The notes below the pieces were generated by a model that did no database searches, had not been told where the DNA came from, and saw nothing but the letters and a program-made list of their open reading frames with translations. DNA of 64,000 nucleotides, from contig NZ_FOAX01000003.1 in NCBI RefSeq assembly GCF_900109775.1, positions 248,001 to 312,000 of the forward strand, in the 5' to 3' direction. Of the stretch, positions 7,457-16,200 are shown piece after piece (the stretch's first letter is position 1; every line of letters starts with the position of its first letter). The position numbers and the translations under genes are program-made. This DNA is from Pseudoxanthomonas sp. GM95 (lineage in GTDB: Bacteria > Pseudomonadota > Gammaproteobacteria > Xanthomonadales > Xanthomonadaceae).

Positions 7457-9307
7457 ATGAAGCGACTGCTGCTGGCCACCCTGCTCCCACTGCTGGCGCT
7501 GTCCGCCGCGGCGACCGAACGCGACGATGCACTGCAGCCCAGCGGACGCTTCAGCGTGTACGGCCACGGTGCCGCAGCGACGCCCCCGATGGGCTTCAAC
7601 CCGTGGAACGCCTTCCGCACCGAGGTCGACCAGGCGCGGATCGAGTCGGTGATCGACACGATCCAGCAGCGCGGCCTGCAACAGGCCGGCTATCGCTACA
7701 TCAACATCGACGATGGCTGGTGGCTCAAGCGCGGCGCGGACGGGAAGATCGAAATCCGCACGGCCATGTTCCCCATCGCCAAACAGGCGAATGGCGACAC
7801 CAGCTTCCGTGCCTGGACCGACGCGCTGCACGCACGCGGCTTCAAGGCCGGGCTCTACACCGACGTGGGCCGCAATGCGTGTTCGCAGGCCTTCGACCGG
7901 CATAGTCCCAACCTGCCGGTCGGCAACGTGGCGCAGCGCGAGATCGGGCTGCAGGGCTTCGAGGCCTCGGACCTGAAAACGATGTTCCAGGACTGGGGCT
8001 TCGATTATCTGAAGGTGGATGCCTGCGGCCTGGCCGACTTCGGTGCAGGCAGCGAGCCCGTCGTCGAGAGCGGCCATCGCGTGCTGCGTCCGCTGATCGT
8101 GCGCGACGATGCGCAGCGCACCGATGCCGATGCGGTGGAAACGCAGTACGCGCGCGTCGGCCGGCTGCTGGCCGACCTCAATCCCGACAACGATTACGTG
8201 CTGGCGATCTGCCCGTGGGGGCAAGCCGGCGTGCGCAACTGGGGCGGCGATCACGGCCACCTGTGGCGCACCAGCCCGGACATCGAGCCGACCTGGGCCA
8301 GCATGCTGCACAACTTCGATTCGGCCTCGCGGCGCGAGCTGTATGCCGGCCCGGGCCGTTGGAACGATCCGGACATGCTGGCGATCGGGCTGGGCGATTT
8401 CGATGCCAAACACCTGACCGAAGCGCGCACGCATTTCTCGCTGTGGGCGATCCTCTCGGCACCGCTGCTGATGGGCTTCGACCTGACCCGGGCGCCGGCA
8501 TCGCTGATCGAGCTCCTGCGCAATCCCGAAGTTATTGCGGTCAACCAGGACCCGGCCGGCAACCAGGGCCGCCTGGTCGTGGAGACCGGCCAGGTGCAGG
8601 TGCTGGTCAAGCCGCTGTCCACGCGCGGTGCGAAGGCCGTGGTGCTGTTCAACCGCGGCGACACGCCCGCCACCGCGCAGGTGGATGCAGCTCAGCTCAA
8701 GCTGCGTGCCGATGCGCCGCTGCAGGCACGCGACCTTTGGCAACACCGCGACCTGCCCGCCCACGCCGGGCCGCTGCGCTTCGCCCTGGCCCCGCATGCG
8801 TCGATGATGCTGCGCGTGCAGGGCACGCCGGCACTGGCCGAAGGCGAGCCACTCAGCGACATGACCGGACGCATTCACGTCGCGGTCGATGGCGTGCAGG
8901 GTTACAGCACCGACCTGGCCGGCATCGCCGGCACGCCGCGCACCGATGTCGCGCCCGACGGCAGTCCGCTGCGAATTGCAGGCACGACGTATCGCGACGG
9001 CATCGGCATCCACGCCGATTCACGCCTGGAAGTGCGCGCCGGCGGCGACTTCTCGCGCTTCACCACGCAGGTGGGTTTGCAGGACACGGCCAAGCCGGTC
9101 GCGGGCGACGTGGTGTTCCGGGTCTACGGCGACGGCCAGCTGCTGCACGAGACCACGCCCTTGCATCAGAGCGACGCTGCGACGCAGCTCACTGTGCCCG
9201 TGGCAGGCGTGCAGGTCATCGAACTGGTCGCTGCAGTCGCGGATACATCGGCAGTCGCGAAAACCCCAACCCCCGTGGTCGCCTGGGCCAACGCCATCCT
9301 GCAATGA
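7457..9307 (+). CDS. GH27 alpha-galactosidase / alpha-N-acetylgalactosaminidase with C-terminal NPCBM domain
   Basis: Predicted 616 residues with a Sec signal (MKRLLLATLLPLLALSAAA) and a ribosome site AAGGAAT upstream of ATG 7457. The catalytic barrel has TPPMGFNPWNAF, YINIDDGWW, FDYLKVDACG (nucleophile Asp about 188) and GPGRWNDPDML (acid/base Asp about 304), the standard clan GH-D set. After a beta-sandwich domain, the last 150 residues (about 465-616), with IGIHADSRLEV, look like an NPCBM carbohydrate-binding module. It is secreted or periplasmic and probably works with the GH36 enzyme on alpha-galactosyl or alpha-GalNAc ends. It lies 51 bp behind the kinase gene. Galactose and GalNAc substrates cannot be separated by reading alone. 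Confidence 0.88.
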   Translation: MKRLLLATLLPLLALSAAATERDDALQPSGRFSVYGHGAAATPPMGFNPWNAFRTEVDQARIESVIDTIQQRGLQQAGYRYINIDDGWWLKRGADGKIEIRTAMFPIAKQANGDTSFRAWTDALHARGFKAGLYTDVGRNACSQAFDRHSPNLPVGNVAQREIGLQGFEASDLKTMFQDWGFDYLKVDACGLADFGAGSEPVVESGHRVLRPLIVRDDAQRTDADAVETQYARVGRLLADLNPDNDYVLAICPWGQAGVRNWGGDHGHLWRTSPDIEPTWASMLHNFDSASRRELYAGPGRWNDPDMLAIGLGDFDAKHLTEARTHFSLWAILSAPLLMGFDLTRAPASLIELLRNPEVIAVNQDPAGNQGRLVVETGQVQVLVKPLSTRGAKAVVLFNRGDTPATAQVDAAQLKLRADAPLQARDLWQHRDLPAHAGPLRFALAPHASMMLRVQGTPALAEGEPLSDMTGRIHVAVDGVQGYSTDLAGIAGTPRTDVAPDGSPLRIAGTTYRDGIGIHADSRLEVRAGGDFSRFTTQVGLQDTAKPVAGDVVFRVYGDGQLLHETTPLHQSDAATQLTVPVAGVQVIELVAAVADTSAVAKTPTPVVAWANAILQ

Positions 9308-9370
9308 GGGCCACAGACGCGCCACATGCCGGCGCACGCTGGCACGCCGTCTTGAACTCCCACACCGCCA

Positions 9371-9407
9371 CCTGAATTAATAAACCGTTACGTTCAAAAA
9401 ATTCAGG
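9371..9407. repeat. Inverted repeat CCTGAATT / AATTCAGG
   Basis: Perfect 8-bp arms at 9371-9378 and 9400-9407 are separated by a 21-bp AT-rich spacer. It lies 64 bp after the GH27 stop and just upstream of the small-RNA candidate. It could be an operator for that RNA or a weak hairpin; it has no T-run and is not an intrinsic terminator. Confidence 0.4.
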
Positions 9408-9420
9408 AGCGATTGCGCTT

Positions 9421-9540
9421 GGCAAGCAGAGACTCACTCCCGTACTCGCTGGGGTGGCTCTGGCGAATGCAGACAACGAGGCGTCCTCTCTCCCGCGTCG
9501 TTGCTCCCAAAGCCCGGCCTTTTCAGGTCGGGCTTTTTTA
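9421..9540 (+). ncRNA. Candidate small RNA with C-rich loops, ending in a terminator
   Basis: No protein gene fits 9308-9554, but the plus strand folds into three hairpins. Stem 1: CAGAG 9427-9431 pairs with CTCTG 9458-9462, and inside it CACTCC 9435-9440 pairs with GGGGTG 9451-9456. Stem 2: CAACGA 9474-9479 pairs with TCGTTG 9498-9503, then one G-G mismatch and GCG/CGC, leaving the all-pyrimidine loop TCCTCTCTCC (9484-9493). A single-stranded CTCCC follows, then the terminator hairpin 9509-9536 and a T-run. Exposed CUCC-type loops can pair with Shine-Dalgarno sequences. The size (about 120 nt) and layout recall, from memory, the Xanthomonas sRNA sX13, but homology is not shown. The 5' end and promoter are uncertain. 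It could also be a structured 3' UTR of the GH27 transcript. Confidence 0.5.
9509..9539 (+). terminator. Rho-independent terminator
   Basis: Stem AAAGCCCGGCCT (9509-9520) pairs with AGGTCGGGCTTT (9525-9536) with one G-T wobble, loop TTTC, then T6 reaching 9539. The T-run is on the plus strand, so it ends the small RNA and/or the sugar operon and faces the end of the barrel gene. Confidence 0.85.
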
Positions 9541-9554
9541 TGCGCCGCGATGGC

Positions 9555-12500
9555 TCAGTAGTAGCCGGAGAGGTTGAGGAACCAGCCGCGCTGGTCGTAC
9601 TTCAGCTCGGTCAGGTCGTCGCTGAAGCCGGTGAAGTTGTAGCCCAGGCCGATCTTGAAGTTCTCGCCGATCTGGCGGTCCAGACCGACCAGCCAGCCCT
9701 TGCGATCACCGCCGTCGCGCACGGTCAGCACGCGGTATTCGGCCAGCGCTTCCCACTTGGCGATCAGGGTGTAGCGCACCTGCAGCGCGGCGAACTCGGT
9801 GCGGCTGTCCAGCCAGTCGCCGGTGCCGCGGCCGGTGCGTGCCTCGCCACGGCGTGCGCCCAGCTTGGCGGCGACTTCCCAGTCGTCGTTGAGCTGCATC
9901 ACGCCTTCCAGCGACAGCACGTGCGAGCGCTGGTCGGCGGTGTCGTTGCCGACCTGGCCCAGCGAGGCCACGTCATAGAGATAGGTGTACTTGCCGAACG
10001 CGGCCCAGCGCGTGTTGTCGTGCGGACGCCAGGCGAAGCCAACGTTGCTCTCCACCAGCTTGGCACCGGCCAGCGGGTTGAGGTCGTCATCGGTATCGGC
10101 ATAGTTGGCGCGCGCGGCCAGGCGCCAGTCTTCGTTGAGCTTGATCAGCAGGCGGTTGGTAGTGACCCACTGCGTGCGCTGCTCGGCGCCGCTGTCCTTG
10201 CGGTATTCCAGCTTGCTCGACCACTGGGTCTTGGCATCGGTGCGACCGCCGCTGAGGCTGTAGGCGTGGCGATCGACCGGTCCGCTGACCGAGTCCAGGT
10301 TGCCGTCCATCAAGGTCGCGCCGATGGTCCAGCCATCGCCGGGCGAGTAATCCATGCCGACGGTGTTGGTCAGGCCCGAGGTCTCGCTGTCGATGTCCTT
10401 GAGATATTGGCTCTCGTTGTAGACGTTGAGCCGGTCGGTGACGCGCCAGCGCTGGCCGGCGGTCCAGCCATTCTGTGTCGTCGTGGCGCTGCTGTTGGTC
10501 CACAGGTCGTCGGTGAGCTGGTCGCTGGTGTAGCGATAGCCGCCATAAAGGGTCTGGTCGCGGTTGACGCGGTATTCGGCGGTGACCGCGCCGCCGTGGC
10601 CGCGGCTGCCGGCGCTGAGTTCCGCCCCGACGGTGGAGCGATCGCCGAACTGATATTCGGCGCCGACCGTGGCCAGGTTGTTGCGCTCGTAGGCGCCGTC
10701 ATCGTCGTTCAAGGTGAGCTGGCCGATGCCGTACAGCTCCAGCTCCGGGGTCAACCGGTAGTGGTAGCTCAACGCGCCCAGCGTGGCGTCGTAGGGCGTC
10801 AGCGTGCCGCGCTCCTGGAGCTGGCGCAGCTCGGCGCCGATGCGCGTCTTCTCGCCCAGCCGCCAGTCGGCGGTGAGTTGGGTCTGGGCCAGCGACTGCG
10901 CGCCCTGCTCGGCCTTGGTGTAGCGCCCGTACAGGCTGAAATCATCGGTGACATACCCCAGGAACTCAGCGCCGTATTCGGTCACCGGCAGGCCGGTGTC
11001 GTAGCGCGAGACCGAGAAGCCGGCATCCACTTCGCGCCACCACGCGCCCATCGTCCACTCGTGGCGCGTCCAGCCCAGTTCCTTGAGGTTGGCGCGGCCT
11101 TCGACCGACCACGCATCGCCCGAACGCGCGCCGCTGTCCGGGTTGCGCTGGACGAAGCTCAGGCCGCCGTTGTCCGAATAGAAGATCGGCGCGGCGGTGG
11201 CTTCGGACTGGGTCAGCTCGGCCTTGAGATACGTGCCGCGCCCGACCTGCAGGGTGAGATCGGCGCCCTTGAGCGTGTAGTCGTCGCCGCCGCGGTTTTC
11301 ATCGACATAGGTGCCGCCGACGGCGACGTGATCGCCGAACCAGTGCTTGCCGCGCCAGCCCATGCTGACGTCGTCGGTGTCGAAGTCGTCCGGGACGTAT
11401 TCGTAGTCGACCAGCAGGATCTGTGAGTAGCCATCCAGCGGCGTGTCGCGGGTGATGCTGCGGACGTTCTCGCGGGTGATCTGGGCCAGCGGCCGGGTCA
11501 GGAAGATCCGGCCCTGCAGGTTGTCGACTTCGTAGTCGACGCCGTTCTGCAGGGTGACGCGCGCCTCGGTGAGCCCGGTGGTGGGGTCGCGCACCTCCAT
11601 GACCACCTGGTCCGAGCCCGGCAGGATGTCGGTGTGGCGCAGGTAGTACAGGCTGCCGCCGGTGCCCAGGAATTCGCTGTGGCCCAGCGCGGTCTGCGCC
11701 TGCGAGCCGAACGCCTTGACCTGCGTGCGCGCCTCGCCCAGCGGCGTGGTCGCGCGCGAGCGCCAGTCGATCGCCGCACCGTACAGCGAGCGGTTGTACT
11801 GGCCGTATTCGGTATCGGAAAACCCGGTGACGAAGTTGCCCCACACCGCCTGGCTCTGGTCCCAATCGGCGCGCAGGTACAACTTGCCCTGCGTATCGAC
11901 GTCGCGATAGGTGGTCGAGTCGTCGCCGTAGGTCGGGTAATACAGGTCCGGATCGAGCCGCCAGAAGATGTCTTCGGCATCGGCTTCGAAGAAGCCATCG
12001 AACAGGTGGTCCAGCTGGTTTTCGCGCGTGTCGGCGTGCGCGGTGACCAGGTATTTGCCGCGCCATTTGCCCTTGGCGTAGAAAGCCAAGCGGCCTTCAC
12101 TGAGGAAGCCATCGTCATCGCGGCCATCGCTGGCCAGCGGATCGGTGTTGCCGCCGGCGCTGTTGCGCGACAGAGTCACATCGGCGATGCCCACCGCGTA
12201 GGCGTAGCTGCCGCTGACATTGACGTCCACCGTTTCCTGCACCGGTGCCGCGCCCGGCGTGGCCGCCTGCACCTGGTAGCGATGGTCGCCGACCGGCTCC
12301 AGGAACTCGGCCGCGAACTGTCCGTCCTGCAGCACCGGGAAGTTGAGCCCGTTGATGCTCATCCGCGTGCCGCGCGGGATGTCCGTGCCCTGGATGCGCA
12401 CGCGCGAGCCGCGGATGGAGATGTTCTGCAGGCGCAGGCCGTTGACGCCGTAGATGGCATCGGTGATCGCCACGTCCAGCGCCGCGTCGCCGTTGAGCGC

Positions 12501-13217
12501 CTGGCCGTCCTGGCGCAAGGCATTGGTGCTGGCCAACTCCGAGCCACGCTCGTAGTCAGCCGGGGTCACCAGGCGGATGCGCTGCGAACGGGTTTCGTCG
12601 AACGCACCGCCCTCGCCGTAGGCGCGCGCGATGTAGAGCAGTTCGTCGTCTTCGCGCAGGTTGAGGCTGGCCGGCAGCGCGCCGTCCCAGGTCGCATCGC
12701 CCAGCGGCGTCACCGGCAGTTCGACCGTGGCCAGCGGCGTCACCAGATCGGTGTCGCTGGCGCGGTAGACGGTGACCTTCAGCTTGTCGATGAAGGCGGT
12801 GTAGTTGCTGTAGCTGTGGAAGCGCACCGGCCGGGTGATGCGCCCGTCCTGGAACGGCACCATCGTGCCGGCCTGCACGTTGAGCACCGGCTCGGCCAAG
12901 GCGGGGTCTTCGGTCGCCCAGACCACGCCGCCCTGCGGCAATTCCAGCGCACCGGCCGCCGGCGCCGACAGCGGGCTCAGCAGCGAGATCGTTTCGTTCG
13001 GCGTGGCCGCGGTAGGCGCAGCCAGCGGATCGTTGCCGCTACCGGTATGCAGGTGGGTCTGGTCCTGCTCGCTGACGGTGTAGAGCACGGGGCGACCGAC
13101 ACCGCAGCCCTGCACGCCGCAGTGTTCGACCTCGCCGCCGGCCTGCTGCGCGCGCGCCATCGTCGGCAACGCCAGCATGATCGAGACGGCCAGCCAGGAG
13201 CGCCGGGTATTGTTCAT
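9555..13217 (-). CDS. Large outer-membrane beta-barrel protein of the giant-repeat operon
   Basis: Predicted 1220 residues from ATG 13217-13215, with a signal peptide (LAVSIMLALPTMARAQQ). Residues up to about 340 form a soluble, beta-rich part. From about 345 the chain alternates polar and aromatic residues in short strands, with many Trp/Tyr/Gly, and ends in LNLSGYY, an aromatic C-terminus typical of BAM-assembled barrels. I do not recognise a TonB box or plug, so it is not called a TonB-dependent receptor. Its start overlaps the stop of the giant-repeat gene by 4 bp (13214-13217), so the two are translationally coupled and probably made together. A reasonable role is anchoring, secreting or displaying the giant protein; this is inference from context. 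The gene-free region 9308-9554 follows it. Confidence 0.75.
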   Translation of the reverse strand: MNNTRRSWLAVSIMLALPTMARAQQAGGEVEHCGVQGCGVGRPVLYTVSEQDQTHLHTGSGNDPLAAPTAATPNETISLLSPLSAPAAGALELPQGGVVWATEDPALAEPVLNVQAGTMVPFQDGRITRPVRFHSYSNYTAFIDKLKVTVYRASDTDLVTPLATVELPVTPLGDATWDGALPASLNLREDDELLYIARAYGEGGAFDETRSQRIRLVTPADYERGSELASTNALRQDGQALNGDAALDVAITDAIYGVNGLRLQNISIRGSRVRIQGTDIPRGTRMSINGLNFPVLQDGQFAAEFLEPVGDHRYQVQAATPGAAPVQETVDVNVSGSYAYAVGIADVTLSRNSAGGNTDPLASDGRDDDGFLSEGRLAFYAKGKWRGKYLVTAHADTRENQLDHLFDGFFEADAEDIFWRLDPDLYYPTYGDDSTTYRDVDTQGKLYLRADWDQSQAVWGNFVTGFSDTEYGQYNRSLYGAAIDWRSRATTPLGEARTQVKAFGSQAQTALGHSEFLGTGGSLYYLRHTDILPGSDQVVMEVRDPTTGLTEARVTLQNGVDYEVDNLQGRIFLTRPLAQITRENVRSITRDTPLDGYSQILLVDYEYVPDDFDTDDVSMGWRGKHWFGDHVAVGGTYVDENRGGDDYTLKGADLTLQVGRGTYLKAELTQSEATAAPIFYSDNGGLSFVQRNPDSGARSGDAWSVEGRANLKELGWTRHEWTMGAWWREVDAGFSVSRYDTGLPVTEYGAEFLGYVTDDFSLYGRYTKAEQGAQSLAQTQLTADWRLGEKTRIGAELRQLQERGTLTPYDATLGALSYHYRLTPELELYGIGQLTLNDDDGAYERNNLATVGAEYQFGDRSTVGAELSAGSRGHGGAVTAEYRVNRDQTLYGGYRYTSDQLTDDLWTNSSATTTQNGWTAGQRWRVTDRLNVYNESQYLKDIDSETSGLTNTVGMDYSPGDGWTIGATLMDGNLDSVSGPVDRHAYSLSGGRTDAKTQWSSKLEYRKDSGAEQRTQWVTTNRLLIKLNEDWRLAARANYADTDDDLNPLAGAKLVESNVGFAWRPHDNTRWAAFGKYTYLYDVASLGQVGNDTADQRSHVLSLEGVMQLNDDWEVAAKLGARRGEARTGRGTGDWLDSRTEFAALQVRYTLIAKWEALAEYRVLTVRDGGDRKGWLVGLDRQIGENFKIGLGYNFTGFSDDLTELKYDQRGWFLNLSGYY

Positions 13218-16200
13218 GGCGTGCCCTCCGCACCGGCCACACGCACATCAGGAACGGTGCCCGGTGGCAGACGCGGCGCGAGCAGCTGGCGCACGGACTC
13301 CACGCGTCGCTGGGCCTGCGCGGGATCACCTGCCGGGACTTCGATCACCGCGATGCGATGTGCCGCCAGCGCGTCGCCCGCGGCCAGCAGCAGGGGCTGA
13401 TCTGCAGCGCGTGGCGCATCGCCGTCGAACAGCGCCGGCAGCAGCTGCGCGGCGTTGCCGCCGACCTGCAACAGGCCGCGCCTGCCCGCGTCGCGCACCG
13501 CCACGTCCACCGGCACGCCAGCCTGCGCCTGCAGCGCGGACTGGGCCGACAGCGCGCGTTGCAGCGCGATGGCGTCTTCACCCGGCGCAGCGTCGACGCT
13601 GACCTGGGCATCGGCGGTTTTCACCAGCGCGGCGATCTCGGCGATGGTCTGTACGTGCTCGCTCGCCACACTGCCCTCTGTATCGAACAGCGCCGGCGCC
13701 AGCTGGATCTGTTTGCCCGCACTGGCCGCGTTGGCAGACGCGTCGCGCTGCGGTAGCTTCACGCCGAAGTCGAAGCGCACCGGAATGCCGGCGGTGATGC
13801 GGCGCACGCGCGGATTGGGCGTGGTGAAGGTGGTGCCGGCTGGCAGCGTCGCCGTATCGACCTTGAGGATGAAGTTGCGCCCGCGCGCGGCGTTGCCGGC
13901 ATTGACGCCGATCACGTGGTAGCGGCCGTAGCCATCGGTGGTGGAGATCAGGCCTTCAACCGAGCCGATGCGCACGCCGGCGATGCCGCGTTCGCCCGGG
14001 CTCTGGATGCCGTTGCCGTCGCGGTCGTCGAACACCGTGCCCAGCACCAGGCTTTCTTCCATGACCGGATCGCCCTCGATCTCGACCACGGCGCTGGCTT
14101 CGTTGCTGATGACGAAGCCTCCGTCCTCTTCGTTCTCGCGCACGACACCGACACTGTTGTGCATGCCTGTCCCGACACCGGCACCAACGCGCAGGTAGTA
14201 GGTGAAGACCACGCGCTGGCCCACATCAAGGTCGACGCCACGGATGGTGATCGGCGAGGTCGCGCTGACACGCGCAGCCGTGTTGGCGGCGGCCACCCGG
14301 GCCTGCATGCCGACCGCGGCAGCGAGCATCGTGGAACTCAACGTCATGGACCTGATCTGCGCGGTCGGCTGCGTGGCGCCGAGATCGTTGCCATCCAGCT
14401 GCATCGTGCCTTCGATGTAGGTGAACCCAGGCGGCGGCGTGATGGAGACGGTGTCGTTGGTGTGATCGAGCGTGCCGACGTTCTCGACCGTGGCGGTGTA
14501 GCGCACCGCGCCGCCGATGCGCACCGTGCGCTGGGCCACGGCCAACTGCAGGCGCACGCTGAATTCCAGGCTGTTGACCGCGATGGTCACCACCGCCGTG
14601 TTGCACACCGGCGTGGGCGCGGAGGTATCGCAGACGCGATAGGTGAAGGTGTCGTTGCCGCTGAAGCCGGCGTTGGGCGTGTAGGTGCACGTGCCCTGCG
14701 CGCAGGTCGCCGTGCCCGACGCCGGCGCACCGACCACGCTCAGCGAGCCCGGATCCAGCGGCGCACCGACGGCGGTGTCGTTGGCCAGCACGTCGATCAC
14801 CACCGGGTTGGGCGCGGTGGCCTGTGCGGCATCGGCGTTGGCCGTGACCTGGTTGGGCAGCACGGTGACGTTGACCGTCGCGGTGGCGCAGTTGGACGGC
14901 ACGGCGGTTTCGCAGACCGTGTACTGGAAGCTGTCCGGGCCGCTGTAGTTGGTCTGCGGCGTGTAGACGATGCCGCCCTGGCCGTTGCTGACCGCCGCGC
15001 CGTGTTCGGGCGTGGTGACCTGGGTGATCGTGGCGCGCGTGGCATCCAGCGCGGTGCCGCTCTGGCTGTCGTTGCCGAGCACGTTGATCAGCTGGCCGGT
15101 GTTCTGCGGTACCTGTGCGGCGTCATCGACGGCCTGCAGCGGCTGCGCGCGCACGGTGACGGTCACGGTGGCGTCGTCGCAGCTGGCGGGGTTCTGCGCA
15201 TCGCAGATGCGATAGGTGATCAGGTAGGTGCCAGCCGGCGTATTGGGCGCGACATCCAGCAAGCCGTTCTGGTCGATCGACAGCGGGCCCTGCGTGACCG
15301 GTGCCAGGGTCACTTCGCCCGCGACCGGCGCGCGGCCATTGAAGAGGTCGTTGGCCAGCACGTTGATCACGTCCTGCGCGCCGGCCACGCCATCGACCGG
15401 GCCGACGCTGTCGTCGTTGGCGACGATCGCGGCGGCCTGCACGGTCACGCTGACCTGGGCCAGGTCGCAGTTGGCCGGGTTCGCGCGTTCGCAAATGCGA
15501 TAGGCGGCAATGTAGGTGCCGGCCGCTGTGCCGGCGGCCACGCCGACCGTGCCATCGGCGGCGACGGTGATCGCCGGTTGGCCGGAGGTCTGGGTCAGCA
15601 AGACCGTAGTCGCGGTGGCCGCCACGCCGCCCAGCGTGTCGTTGGCCAGCGCATTGCCGATGTTGATCGCGCCGCTGGTGCCGTTGACCGGGCCGAAGCT
15701 GTCGTCGACCGCGTTGATCGGCAGCACTGCGACAGTGACGGCCACGGTGACCGTGGCGGTATCGCAGTTGGTCGGCGCAGCGATTTCGCAGAGGCGATAG
15801 CTGGCGGTGTAGCTGCCGGCCGCGGTGCCGGCCGCCACGGTGACGGTGCCGTTGCTGGCGATCGTCAGCGCGGGCCCGCCGGTGAGCTGGGCCACGGTGA
15901 CAGTGGAGATGCTGGCGGGCGCACCGGCCAGGGTGTCGTTGTCCAGCACGCTGCCTGACGCCACGCCACCGGGCACGCCGGTCAGGGTGTCGTTGACGGC
16001 GTTGATCGCATTGACCGTGGCCACGACGGTCACGGTGACGGTGGCCGTATCGCAGTTGGTCGGGCTGGCGATTTCGCAGAGCTGGTAGGTCGCGGCGTAG
16101 GTGCCCGCGGCGGTGCCGACGGCAATGCTGACGCTGCCATCGCCGGCGATGGTGATCGCCGGTGCGCCACCTTGTTGGGTCACGGTGACATTGGCGGTCG

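Noticed and set aside
6341-9013. An 890-codon minus-strand open frame
   Set aside because: It is antisense to the kinase and GH27 genes, both of which carry complete catalytic motifs.
9555-13217. TonB-dependent receptor call for the barrel protein
   Set aside because: No TonB box and no recognisable plug domain; only the barrel-like C-terminal part is supported.
9501-13400. Long plus-strand open frames opposite the barrel gene
   Set aside because: They are rich in Arg/Gly/His/Val runs typical of antisense translation in high-GC DNA, while the minus-strand frame has a signal peptide, strands and an aromatic barrel end.
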